From positions 1-50,107 of the forward strand of contig JAMXCW010000011.1 of NCBI GenBank assembly GCA_024451685.1: a stretch of DNA of 50,107 nt, written 5' to 3'. This stretch comes from Candidatus Bathyanammoxibius amoris (GTDB lineage Bacteria; Planctomycetota; Brocadiia; Brocadiales; Bathyanammoxibiaceae). The notes beneath the pieces were generated by a model. It did no database searches and had not been told where the DNA came from. It worked only from the letters and a program-made list of their open reading frames with translations. Each line of letters opens with the position of its first letter. The first letter of the stretch is position 1. This document shows, piece by piece, positions 37,955 through 45,226 of this stretch. A program made the translations under genes and the position numbers.

Positions 37955-39411
37955 CCGGTACAGGTATAGATGACCTGAGAGACTGCGTGAGCAAGGGACT
38001 TGAGGCCACAAAGAAGGACGGGGTTGAGATTGAGGTCTTTGCGTCATGGAATGAGCTTGTAACCATGCGGATTAATTACACCTCAGACATCCCCTCAATG
38101 GGCCTGCAGGAGCCAAAGTCCAACCAGTCATTTGGCGTGGGCGTGCAGGCGGCCTTCACGGATAAGGGCAAGGTGACGGTTGGTTTCGGGAGTGAGTCCA
38201 ATAACCTTCACCCCAGGGCCGTCAGGGAGGCCTTCCGGAAGGCAAGACGCTGCCGGCTCTCCGACCCGGACTTTCATTCATTGCCCTCTCCCGCGGGGAC
38301 ACCTACACTCTCAGACTACCACGACCCCGCGGCCATGGAGGTGCAAGACGCCGACGTGGTGGAACTGGGATGGAAGGCACTGAAGGGGGCGCTTGAGGCG
38401 TACAAAGAAAGAGGTATCACCAAATCAATAATCGTAGGCGGAGACGTATGCATCCTGAAGGAGAAAATGGCCATAAAGAGCACCATGGGGATAGAGGAAT
38501 TCGACGAGTCAACCATCCTGACCGCCACGATAACCACAATGGTAGAAGACGAAGACGTTAAGGGCACCGGGTGGAGTACCAGTACCCATCTTGAGGGGTT
38601 TGACCCGGAGGCCGCGGGACGTGAGGCCGCGGAGAGTGCGATACGCACCACGGGCGGCGAGAGGATAGAGCCCGGCGCCTACGAAGTGGTTTTTGGCAGG
38701 CAGCCCGTGACCGACCTGGTATCTCACATAATAGCGCCGTCGCTCAGCCTCTCCTATGTAAATGCCTCCAACACCCCTTTCCTCGGAAAACTGGGCAAGG
38801 AAATATGTTCATCAAACCTGTCTATATACGACCACGGGGCCCTGCCGGGGCAAGTCGCCAGTAAGAAGATTACCTGCGAGGGACTGCCCACGGGCAGGAC
38901 TGATCTGGTATCAAACGGCCTGCTCGTAGGATTCCTCGCCAACCACTATCTGAGTCAAAAACTTTCAGGCCCCGCGGCGGCCTTTGAGCCGAGGAACGGC
39001 TTCAGATTCCACGCCGTGGGCAGAAACAACGACATGCGGGCGGCAATATCTCCCACCAATATAGTGGTGGAGGGCAGGGAAGAGGTATCCTCGGAAGAAT
39101 TGCTTTCCGGCATAAGAGAGGGCCTGTACATAGGGAGGATATGGTACACGTACCCGATAAACGGGATGGCCGCCGGAGATTTCACCAGCACCATCATAGC
39201 GGACTCTTTTTTAATAAAAGACGGAAAGTTGTCAACACCCCTCAAACCAAACACCATAAGGATTAACAGCAACATAAGCCACATCCTGAATAACGTCCGT
39301 TCCGTGACCAAAGAGAAAAAAGCCACGCTGGTGTGGGCGGCCGAAGAGGCTGTGATTGCGCCGGAGATAAGGGTGACGGGGGTAAGGCTGGACGGTATTG
39401 CAACCGCTTAA
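37951..39411 (+). CDS. TldE/PmbA-type partner of the TldD-like protease
   Basis: 486 residues; the start overlaps the tldD stop as ATGA. It has the PmbA/TldE fold features (NYTSDIPSMGLQEPKSNQSF, GAYEVVFGRQPVTDLVSHII, NGLLVGFLANHY, FTSTIIADSFLIKDGK) and lacks the HExxxH zinc site, as expected for the non-catalytic subunit. Together the two genes make a heterodimeric protease. They mark the end of the conserved gene block; accessory DNA starts just after the stop. Confidence 0.85.
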   Translation: MTGTGIDDLRDCVSKGLEATKKDGVEIEVFASWNELVTMRINYTSDIPSMGLQEPKSNQSFGVGVQAAFTDKGKVTVGFGSESNNLHPRAVREAFRKARRCRLSDPDFHSLPSPAGTPTLSDYHDPAAMEVQDADVVELGWKALKGALEAYKERGITKSIIVGGDVCILKEKMAIKSTMGIEEFDESTILTATITTMVEDEDVKGTGWSTSTHLEGFDPEAAGREAAESAIRTTGGERIEPGAYEVVFGRQPVTDLVSHIIAPSLSLSYVNASNTPFLGKLGKEICSSNLSIYDHGALPGQVASKKITCEGLPTGRTDLVSNGLLVGFLANHYLSQKLSGPAAAFEPRNGFRFHAVGRNNDMRAAISPTNIVVEGREEVSSEELLSGIREGLYIGRIWYTYPINGMAAGDFTSTIIADSFLIKDGKLSTPLKPNTIRINSNISHILNNVRSVTKEKKATLVWAAEEAVIAPEIRVTGVRLDGIATA

Positions 39412-39417
39412 AAGCCC

Positions 39418-39434
39418 CACCTTTTGCCCGCCTG
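39418..39434 (+). repeat. 17-bp dispersed repeat, copy 1
   Basis: CACCTTTTGCCCGCCTG. An identical copy lies at 42476-42492 and a close one at 42005-42021. The match with the 42476 copy continues imperfectly for about 17 more bases (RGRTTTGKTGTWAGT). These copies bracket the small-cassette region. Confidence 0.6.
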
Positions 39435-39464
39435 AGATTTGGTGTAAGTTAGTTTTTTTTATGT

Positions 39465-39494
39465 TTGACTTTTCTGTAATGTGATAATTATAAT
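39465..39494 (+). promoter_or_regulatory. probable sigma-70 promoter of the 39608 gene
   Basis: TTGACT (39465-39470), 18 bp, TATAAT (39489-39494). It predicts a leader of about 105 nt before the GTG at 39608. Confidence 0.5.
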
Positions 39495-39607
39495 CGTTCT
39501 CAAGGTTTGGAGTTGACGGATGAAGTATCTCCTAACTAATTAAGAATACCGGCAGGCATAGTGGTCGTAGATTGATAAGTCAATAAAGGGGGGGAGAGCT
39601 GGGACTT

Positions 39608-40525
39608 GTGCAATCCATAATAAAGAAGCGACTGGCATTGTTTCTTCTCTTAGTTCTTTTTTTATCAACATCCTTGGGTGAAAGCGTGAGTTTTGGCAAG
39701 TGTCAGAGATATGTAAAAAAGACTGGGGGACGCTTAGAGGTGGACCTTGGGGGAGGCTTTGGCCTCTTCAAAGGGCAAGTCGGTGTAAAGATCGGCCCTG
39801 CTGAAGTAAAGAGACTGGCCGATACCTCCCTACTTAGTCTTGATATCGTCCAGCACTACTATTGCATGCAGGCCGAAGAGGCAAGAAAGCGGGCAAAAAA
39901 GACTAGGGATGAAGGTGAAAAAATAACTTTCACCAAGCGTGCAAACGATATGCAGGAAAAAAGGGATGAAGTCTTTAATACACTTTTAGAACTGAACAAA
40001 AAACTTTCAGAATTCTCACTTAAGCCATCAGATTCTGAAAAGATTACATCAGACCTCGTTGACTCATTTAGAGAACATAAGAAGGAAGTTTTTGAATACG
40101 GGGAGGGAATTTCAGACAAGAATGTGACGACAGCCTTAAAAGAGTTACATCTGGCTTATGATGAGGCAAGCCCTTTTCTAATAAAGATGGAAATAACCGA
40201 CCCTCCCGATGGAGAGAAAGTTGGAATGACTTATATCGTGAAAGGAGAGGTTTCAGATCCGACCTATCAGGTGTATGTATTAGTACACCCCCTCATGACG
40301 GACACTTGGTGGGTACAAACCATTCCAGAGGTCAGCCCTGATGGCACCTGGCGAACACGTTGCTATTTTGGGACAGAAACGGCAGGTATAGGTGAACCTT
40401 TTGAGATAATTGCCCTAGCCGCCACTGAAAAGAATCTATTACATAGCGGACAGACAATACCGGTAGGTAGGCTTCCAGAAACAGCTATTAAATCAAGGAT
40501 TATACAGGTAGAACGTACTCAATAG
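39608..40525 (+). CDS. exported protein with helical and Ig-like parts, unknown function
   Basis: 305 residues starting with GTG after a GGGGGAG stretch. A signal peptide (residues 1-24, KKRLALFLLLVLFLSTSLGE) is followed by a helical, lysine- and glutamate-rich region (about 65-195) likely to form coiled coils. The C-terminal part (about 195-295) reads ITDPPDGEKVGMTYIVKGEV and then VYVLVHPLMTDTWWVQ, which resembles a beta-sandwich domain found in various exported or membrane proteins. It is AT-richer than the tldDE block. No function can be assigned. Confidence 0.7.
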   Translation: MQSIIKKRLALFLLLVLFLSTSLGESVSFGKCQRYVKKTGGRLEVDLGGGFGLFKGQVGVKIGPAEVKRLADTSLLSLDIVQHYYCMQAEEARKRAKKTRDEGEKITFTKRANDMQEKRDEVFNTLLELNKKLSEFSLKPSDSEKITSDLVDSFREHKKEVFEYGEGISDKNVTTALKELHLAYDEASPFLIKMEITDPPDGEKVGMTYIVKGEVSDPTYQVYVLVHPLMTDTWWVQTIPEVSPDGTWRTRCYFGTETAGIGEPFEIIALAATEKNLLHSGQTIPVGRLPETAIKSRIIQVERTQ

Positions 40526-40621
40526 CGAAATAAAGTCGTTTTAATGCCTCCCTACTTATGCTACATCTTCATTGGCGTGCCTTAACTATATAGGGCAAGG
40601 CGGGAGAATAGGGAACTCGTC

Positions 40622-40885
40622 ATGATGGGCAATCTGAGTCCAGCGTTCAAAGATCATGACCTGTTGCTGCGTGAGGCACCTAAGTTCCGGTCTGATCCTT
40701 CCCTTGTGCTGATCTTTGAGAAGTTCCCAAACAGGAATGACCCGTTATGCCTTGACCCCTTGGTCATAGTTCGGCGCTTCCTTCTTGACGTTGGTGGGAG
40801 ACTGCAGGCAGGGACGTTAGGAGAGTTGGCAATCTTGATGACGATGGAAGCATCCGCAAACAACGTGAAGGTTTCATACGTTTGA
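40622..40885 (+). CDS. small hypothetical protein, possible integron cassette gene
   Basis: 87 residues, beginning MMGNLSPAFKDHD. There is no signal, no recognised motif and no good ribosome site. It is listed because its stop lies 17 bp before the attC site at 40903, which is where a cassette gene normally ends. It may be spurious. Confidence 0.3.
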   Translation: MMGNLSPAFKDHDLLLREAPKFRSDPSLVLIFEKFPNRNDPLCLDPLVIVRRFLLDVGGRLQAGTLGELAILMTMEASANNVKVSYV

Positions 40886-40902
40886 ATTTTGGCAAACAGA
40901 CC

Positions 40903-40974
40903 GCCCAACGAGGCGCTGCACCTGACCGCTATTCCGCTGCGCTCCATAGCGGCAGGTGAGCTTTGTCGTTGGGC
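40903..40974. other. integron attC recombination site (59-base element)
   Basis: Inverse core GCCCAAC (40903-40909, RYYYAAC) and core GTTGGGC (40968-40974, GTTRRRY) are part of a perfect 9-bp outer match GCCCAACGA/TCGTTGGGC. The inner arms GCTGCACCTGACCGCTAT (40915-40932) and ATAGCGGCAGGTGAGC (40946-40961) pair fully except for two extra bases, G40918 and A40925. These sit exactly where attC sites have extrahelical bases that orient the integrase. The terminal loop is 13 nt. All sequence rules of an attC site are met; no integrase gene is in the window. Confidence 0.88.
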
Positions 40975-40997
40975 AACAAGAAAAAGGAGGAACCGCA

Positions 40998-41786
40998 ATG
41001 ATCAAGAAGCAAGTGTTCACTATTGCTATAGCCATGATGATGGTATTCCTTATCCTTGGCAGCGATAAGACTATGGCACAAAAGGTTGAGGCATCTGCGA
41101 AAACTTCAGAGAAAGCAACCAAAGCTAATTCAGCAGTTCTTACAGCGGGCGGAACCGCATATGTGCGAGTCAAGCAGTATTTCACATTGTCTGGTGAACC
41201 GACCGTGAGAGACTCTCTTGGAGGGATCGGGTATGTGCTAAAGAATTTGAATCCAGCGGGTGCTGTAGCAATTATCGCAAAGCCGACAGAAAACGACGCC
41301 ACCTTTTCCTTTGGCGATGCAGTAACGCTAATTGAGAAGAAGGACGGTCTTCCCACTATGTGGCTTGTGGCCAAAGCTCAGACAAAGGTTTGGATACCTG
41401 CTTATGTCCTCACAGCTAACAAGGCAGAGATTGATTTTTTGAAGGAGAATAACAGGATTCCAGAAACAATGTCTTACATCTATGATGACGAAGGGCGGAA
41501 AGTGTGGGGTGTTTTCATTGGTGGGTTCGGCAACAGCTTTGTCGTAGATTCTTACGGCATGGTGTTAATGGCTTACGCAGAAGGCACAAGTCCCTTCGCT
41601 ATCAAAGGCAATGCAGTTGTATTTGATGAGTCGGTGATGAAAAAGACATGGGAAAAGCCTCCTGTATTTAATAGCGCAAAAAAGGCATTTAAGCTAACTC
41701 CATCCTGTTTGTATTATTGCGTTTCTGAAGGTGACAAGTCAGCTTTTGAGTGTATAGACTTGGTCGAACTTAAGATCTCTAAGTAA
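40998..41786 (+). CDS. exported protein of unknown function (cassette position)
   Basis: 262 residues from the ATG at 40998, set by AAGGAGG at 40984-40990; a GTG reading from 40956 would run through the attC core. A signal peptide (residues 1-27, TIAIAMMMVFLILGSDKTMA) is followed by a possible SH3-like or beta-rich region (TAYVRVKQYFTLSGEPTVRD, WLVAKAQTKVWIPAYVLT) near residues 50-135. The rest is not recognised. It begins 23 bp after attC, as an inserted cassette gene would, but I find no second attC after it. Confidence 0.7.
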   Translation: MIKKQVFTIAIAMMMVFLILGSDKTMAQKVEASAKTSEKATKANSAVLTAGGTAYVRVKQYFTLSGEPTVRDSLGGIGYVLKNLNPAGAVAIIAKPTENDATFSFGDAVTLIEKKDGLPTMWLVAKAQTKVWIPAYVLTANKAEIDFLKENNRIPETMSYIYDDEGRKVWGVFIGGFGNSFVVDSYGMVLMAYAEGTSPFAIKGNAVVFDESVMKKTWEKPPVFNSAKKAFKLTPSCLYYCVSEGDKSAFECIDLVELKISK

Positions 41787-41876
41787 TATCAATAATGGCC
41801 TTGAGAAATTAAAGGGGACGGAAATTAGGGGTGGTTATGGCATATAGGCTCCAGCCAGATGTGAGCCAGCCTGGTA

Positions 41877-41895
41877 GGGTGGACAGTGTCCACCC
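41877..41895. repeat. perfect palindrome GGGTGGACA-G-TGTCCACCC
   Basis: A 19-bp perfect palindrome with a single central base in the 372-bp gap 41787-42158. It has no T-run and may be a protein-binding site or the end of a small repeat. Confidence 0.5.
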
Positions 41896-41933
41896 TTGTA
41901 CAAAACTAACGCCAAACAAATAGGAGAAAAGTA

Positions 41934-42038
41934 ATGAATCAAGTAGTTAAAGAAACCAAGTTCATCGTGTTGCCAAAGAACCAATTTTGGACAAATTCCG
42001 CCCACACCTTTTGCCCACCCGGCAGATGTTGTCTATAA
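41934..42038 (+). CDS. short ORF with a good ribosome site, probably a truncated gene
   Basis: 34 codons starting MNQVVKETKFIVLPKN with AGGAG at 41922-41926. The dispersed repeat CACCTTTTGCCCACCCG (42005-42021) falls inside its end, so it looks like the 5' end of a gene cut by rearrangement. Confidence 0.35.
   Translation: MNQVVKETKFIVLPKNQFWTNSAHTFCPPGRCCL
42005..42021 (+). repeat. 17-bp dispersed repeat, diverged copy
   Basis: CACCTTTTGCCCACCCG differs at two positions from the copies at 39418 and 42476. Confidence 0.45.
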
Positions 42039-42071
42039 GGGGGTAGCCGTAAGTCTTTGTCAGTAAAGGTT

Positions 42072-42116
42072 CGGCGCGTGGTTCAGCCTGGTTAGAGCGC
42101 GGCGTTCGGGACGCTG
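42072..42116 (+). pseudogene. 5' half of a tRNA-Pro (CGG) gene
   Basis: CGGCGCG (acceptor 5' strand), TG, D-arm GTTC-AGCCTGGTTA-GAGC, then anticodon arm CGGCG-TTCGGGA-CGCTG with anticodon CGG. It closely follows bacterial tRNA-Pro(CGG) up to the anticodon stem. After 42116 there is no T-arm or matching acceptor strand. The break is in the region where tyrosine integrases often use tRNA genes as attachment sites. Confidence 0.75.
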
Positions 42117-42212
42117 ACTTCAACCCTTTTTAGAATCGTTTCCCGGCGTCTGAAAAAACTAGTAACCATATTCCCCCTCTTCCTCCAAGATGACTTCCTT
42201 TCTGTATCGCGA
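42102..42212 (+). repeat. 111-bp direct repeat, left copy
   Basis: It starts in the tRNA-Pro anticodon stem (GCGTTCGGGACGC) and is repeated at 49997-50107 with a single difference (A42135 against G50030) and no gaps. The right copy runs to the window edge, so the repeat may be longer. The copies are 7,895 bp apart and bound the ChrB/ABC-transporter unit. Confidence 0.95.
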
Positions 42213-42296
42213 AACAATGCCGCTCCTGGTCACAATGCCTACAAGTTTCTTCGGGTCTTCCTCGCTTACCACAGGCAGGCAATTGGCATCCAGCAT
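42159..42296 (-). pseudogene. 3' end of a CBS-domain protein gene
   Basis: The minus strand encodes NCLPVVSEEDPKKLVGIVTR followed by SGIVSRYRKEVILEEEGEYG-Y and a stop at 42159. LPVV...LVGIVTRS is the C-terminal half of a CBS domain, as found at the end of ClC-type channels or other regulators. Upstream of about 42296 the frame merges into unrelated DNA, so only about 45 codons survive. The same 3' end begins again at 50054. Confidence 0.75.
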
Positions 42297-42401
42297 TCCG
42301 AACTCCGCGAATACGAAAAACAAATTGATCGGCTCATCTATAAACTCTACGGCCTTACGCCGGAGGAGATTAAACTTGTTGAAAGCTTCTCTAATTCCTG
42401 A
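42276..42401 (+). pseudogene. 3' end of an Eco57I/TaqI-type DNA methyltransferase gene
   Basis: The plus strand reads ELREYEKQIDRLIYKLYGLT followed by PEEIKLVESFSNS and a stop at 42399-42401. I-D-x-L-(V/I)-Y-x-L-Y-G-L-T-x-E-E-I-x-x-V-E is the recurrent C-terminal end of type IIG and Eco57I-like methyltransferase/restriction proteins. Only about 40 codons remain, and the 5' side runs into the CBS-gene fragment on the other strand at about 42276-42300. It is a scar of a lost restriction-modification gene. Confidence 0.65.
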
Positions 42402-42475
42402 CCATGAAAAAAAATTTAGCGAAAAGCGAAAGACATTTAAAAACACTTACGACACGAGAGGCGTCAGAAAGCACC

Positions 42476-42492
42476 CACCTTTTGCCCGCCTG
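42476..42492 (+). repeat. 17-bp dispersed repeat, copy 2
   Basis: CACCTTTTGCCCGCCTG, identical to 39418-39434 and in the same direction, 3,058 bp apart. The 42402-42578 stretch around it contains no gene I can support. Confidence 0.6.
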
Positions 42493-42578
42493 GGGTTTGT
42501 TGTTAGTATGTTCAATTCTCTGCTAAAAGGCAGTAAAGTGGAGTCCAAATGCGTTTATTGTGGGAGCACGGAAACTCA

Positions 42579-43610
42579 CTATGCGTTGCGAGGAATGATT
42601 ACGGTTCCTGCTCCCAGTGAAAAATGTACCTCACTACCCTCAGTCAGCCACTCCTTTGAAAAGGTAGTAAGCTTGATGTTGTCATACTGCAGGACATATT
42701 GATAAGTAGCCCCTATATATGCCCTTTTACGAATCCTCCCCTTATATTTTCCATCCTTGCCAAGCTGGATAGAGTCGGGGCGAAAAAGGAGCAAGACCTT
42801 GCCTCTTGTTAACCCTTTTGTATTACACCTTAATTGACCAAAGGGTGTGTCTACTAAATCCTTGTTAACGGCCTCAGCCTCGAGAATATTAGAGTCTCCA
42901 ACAAACCTTGCTACAAATTCTGTGGAGGGATGCGAATATATCTCCTCAGGAGAGCCTATCTGCTCTATCCTACCATGGTTCATCACGGCAACCTTACTGG
43001 CTAGAATAAAGGCCTCTTGCTGATCATGGGTAACATAAAGTGTGGTTATCTTTAGTTCTTCCTGTAATCGTGGTATCTCTACCCTTAATTCTTCCCGCAG
43101 GTGTACATCCAGATTAGAAAGTGGCTCATCCATAAGCAGCATTCTGGGCTCAGGGGCAATAGCCCTACCTATCGCCACTAACTGCTGCTGACCACCAGAA
43201 AGACTGGAAGGATAGGTACCTCCATATTTTTCTAATTTTAACTTATTGATTACATCCTCAACTCTTTTCTTCCTGGCAAGCCTACGAATACCGACCGCCT
43301 TGAGACCAAACTCTATATTCGCCTGAACCGTCATATGAGGCCATAGGGCCTGGTCCTGAAACACCATGCCTAGATGTCTAGCCGTCGGCGTCATCTTGTT
43401 TCTGCCCTTGGTACTGGCCAGTCTGCCATCAATCCAAATCTCTCCTTCGTCAGGTGTTTCCAATCCCGCTATCATCCGCAAAGTGGTAGTCTTGCCACAA
43501 CCTGTTGGACCCAAGAGTGCCAATGTTTCACCTTCCTCAATACTAAAGGTTATTTTGCTAACTATGGGCACTCCTTTAAATCTCTTGGAAACTCCCTTTA
43601 AAACCAGCAT
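42579..43610 (-). CDS. ABC transporter ATP-binding protein (FbpC/PotA-type)
   Basis: 343 residues. Walker A is GPTGCGKT (34-41), the signature is SLSGGQQQL, Walker B is MLLMDEPLSNLD, and the switch histidine is in LYVTHDQQEA. A C-terminal TOBE-like domain follows (about 240-343). This is the CUT1/Fe(III)/polyamine subclass of importers. The start overlaps the permease stop by 13 bp, so it is translationally coupled and last in the operon. The substrate is inferred from the binding protein. Confidence 0.93.
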   Translation of the reverse strand: MLVLKGVSKRFKGVPIVSKITFSIEEGETLALLGPTGCGKTTTLRMIAGLETPDEGEIWIDGRLASTKGRNKMTPTARHLGMVFQDQALWPHMTVQANIEFGLKAVGIRRLARKKRVEDVINKLKLEKYGGTYPSSLSGGQQQLVAIGRAIAPEPRMLLMDEPLSNLDVHLREELRVEIPRLQEELKITTLYVTHDQQEAFILASKVAVMNHGRIEQIGSPEEIYSHPSTEFVARFVGDSNILEAEAVNKDLVDTPFGQLRCNTKGLTRGKVLLLFRPDSIQLGKDGKYKGRIRKRAYIGATYQYVLQYDNIKLTTFSKEWLTEGSEVHFSLGAGTVIIPRNA

Positions 43611-45211
43611 AGCCGTGTTCTAACCAGATGAATAATGCCTAAGAACATCCCTACCGGCACAAGCACTATAACTACCAACAATACGGAGACGGCAGCTACG
43701 ACATTTGTTGGGCTGTTTGCCATTACAGTAAACAATGCTATGGGAAGTGTCTCCTGACCAGGTGGATATACCAGAATGGTCGTCCCAATCTCTCCTACAC
43801 AAAAGATAAAAGAGAGAAGCCAGGTAATCATAATGCCACTCCCTACAAGGGGTATAAGTATCTTTCCCTTAAGTCTCCACCAGCCTGCCCCCGCGACCTC
43901 AGCGGCATCTACCAAATTATTAGGGACCTGTCTGTAAGAATCTGCCATGGTACGCGCCGCAATAGGGGCAAACCTGGCTACGTAACCTATAATAATTATA
44001 ATAAATGAGCCATACACGAATTGGGAAAATCCATCCGGCCTATTCCACAGTCTTATCAGGCCTACACCAATTACAGTGCCTGGTATGGCAAATAACATTA
44101 CCATGGAGAATTCCATACCCTTACCGATGTAAATCCTAGCCTTTTCAGAAAAATAGCCTATGGCTAGTCCCAATAGTGTGATGAGGCTTGCCCCAACAAC
44201 ACCAAAGACAAGGGTATTCATTATGCTTTGTCTCGTGAGTAAAAAAGCCTTCTTATAGGCATCCAGAGACCATGAATCCATTACCAATGTTACCAGTGGA
44301 AAGACTACCACCACTGCCAATATTAGACAGCAAGCAATGACACACGGTATCTTCCACCGTCCCAGGAGATATTTATATGTTCTAGTATTAGTTCCTCTTC
44401 CCAGGGCCTCAAATGACCTACCCTTTAAATATATCCTCTCGACCACCATAAGTGAGACAGTCACACAGACTAGTGGTATGGAAAGGGCCACCGCAGCTTT
44501 TTCGTTATAAAAGGCGCTAAATTGGGTAAATATCTGGGTAGTGAGTACCTTTATATCAAGTAGGAATGGCACACCAAACTCAGACAGCGTCAAGATAAAC
44601 ACAATAAGCATCCCTGAAAATATACCCGGAGCGGCAAGTGGAAGCAGGACTTTCGTTATAACTCTGCCTCTTCCTTCAAAGATAAGACCGCTTTCCTCCA
44701 TGTGGGTACCCACCCTTGAGAAGCTTCCTTCTGCTATCAACATTATGACGGGAAAGAAGGACAGTCCCAGTACCATAGCCCCACCAAAGGCACTATACAT
44801 AAAGCTGGAAATCATATCTGCCGTCACGAATGGTATGCCTGAAATGAGGTTGTTTAGCAGGCCAGTCTTTCCCAACAGGTCGGCCCAGGCGAGACCGTAA
44901 ATATACGACGGTATAATAAAAGGCACAAGAAAAAGTATTCTGTAAATGCCCTTAAACGGTAAGTCGGTTTTGCCAAAGAGAAAGCCCGTAAATATCCCTA
45001 AGATAGTCGAAAGTGTTGTAGTTAAAAAAGCAAGAAGTAGTGAGTTAAGAAAGAACAGGCCTGTCTTGTAGTCTGTAAACACTTCTTTATAACTTGAGAA
45101 AGAGGGCCTTCTATCTACCACAAAAGAGTCTCCAAACATCCACAGTATAGGCAGAAATACTAGGAAGAAGATGAGTGCCGCGGTAAGACCAAAGATTATC
45201 TTCTTTGTAAT
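43598..45211 (-). CDS. Fe(III)-type ABC permease, two fused halves, apparent AUU start
   Basis: 537 residues if it begins at ATT (45211). The nearest normal start (ATG 45139) would cut off the first membrane helix (KKIIFGLTAALIFFLVFLPI). AGGAGG lies 6 bp before the ATT, and an in-frame TAG lies just upstream, so no ATG, GTG or TTG can serve. Two copies of the permease EAA loop are visible (FEGRGRVITKVLLPLAAPG and AGAGWWRLKGKILIPLVGSG), as in FbpB/SfuB, with about 12 helices in all. It lies 15 bp after the binding-protein gene. Confidence 0.88.
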   Translation of the reverse strand: MTKKIIFGLTAALIFFLVFLPILWMFGDSFVVDRRPSFSSYKEVFTDYKTGLFFLNSLLLAFLTTTLSTILGIFTGFLFGKTDLPFKGIYRILFLVPFIIPSYIYGLAWADLLGKTGLLNNLISGIPFVTADMISSFMYSAFGGAMVLGLSFFPVIMLIAEGSFSRVGTHMEESGLIFEGRGRVITKVLLPLAAPGIFSGMLIVFILTLSEFGVPFLLDIKVLTTQIFTQFSAFYNEKAAVALSIPLVCVTVSLMVVERIYLKGRSFEALGRGTNTRTYKYLLGRWKIPCVIACCLILAVVVVFPLVTLVMDSWSLDAYKKAFLLTRQSIMNTLVFGVVGASLITLLGLAIGYFSEKARIYIGKGMEFSMVMLFAIPGTVIGVGLIRLWNRPDGFSQFVYGSFIIIIIGYVARFAPIAARTMADSYRQVPNNLVDAAEVAGAGWWRLKGKILIPLVGSGIMITWLLSFIFCVGEIGTTILVYPPGQETLPIALFTVMANSPTNVVAAVSVLLVVIVLVPVGMFLGIIHLVRTRLCWF

Positions 45212-45226
45212 GGATGCCTCCTATAC

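Noticed and set aside
40654-40998. Minus-strand frame through the attC site
   Set aside because: It reads through the attC hairpin and has no ribosome site or family match.
42072-42160. Functional tRNA-Pro gene
   Set aside because: The 5' half is good, but there is no T-arm and no acceptor 3' strand complementary to CGGCGCG after the anticodon stem.
42190-42702. A 170-codon plus-strand frame across the repeat and the ATPase 3' end
   Set aside because: It mixes the CBS fragment antisense, another frame of the methyltransferase remnant and the antisense of the ATPase gene. A CxxC near KCVYCGSTETHY hinted at a transposase zinc site but nothing else supports it.
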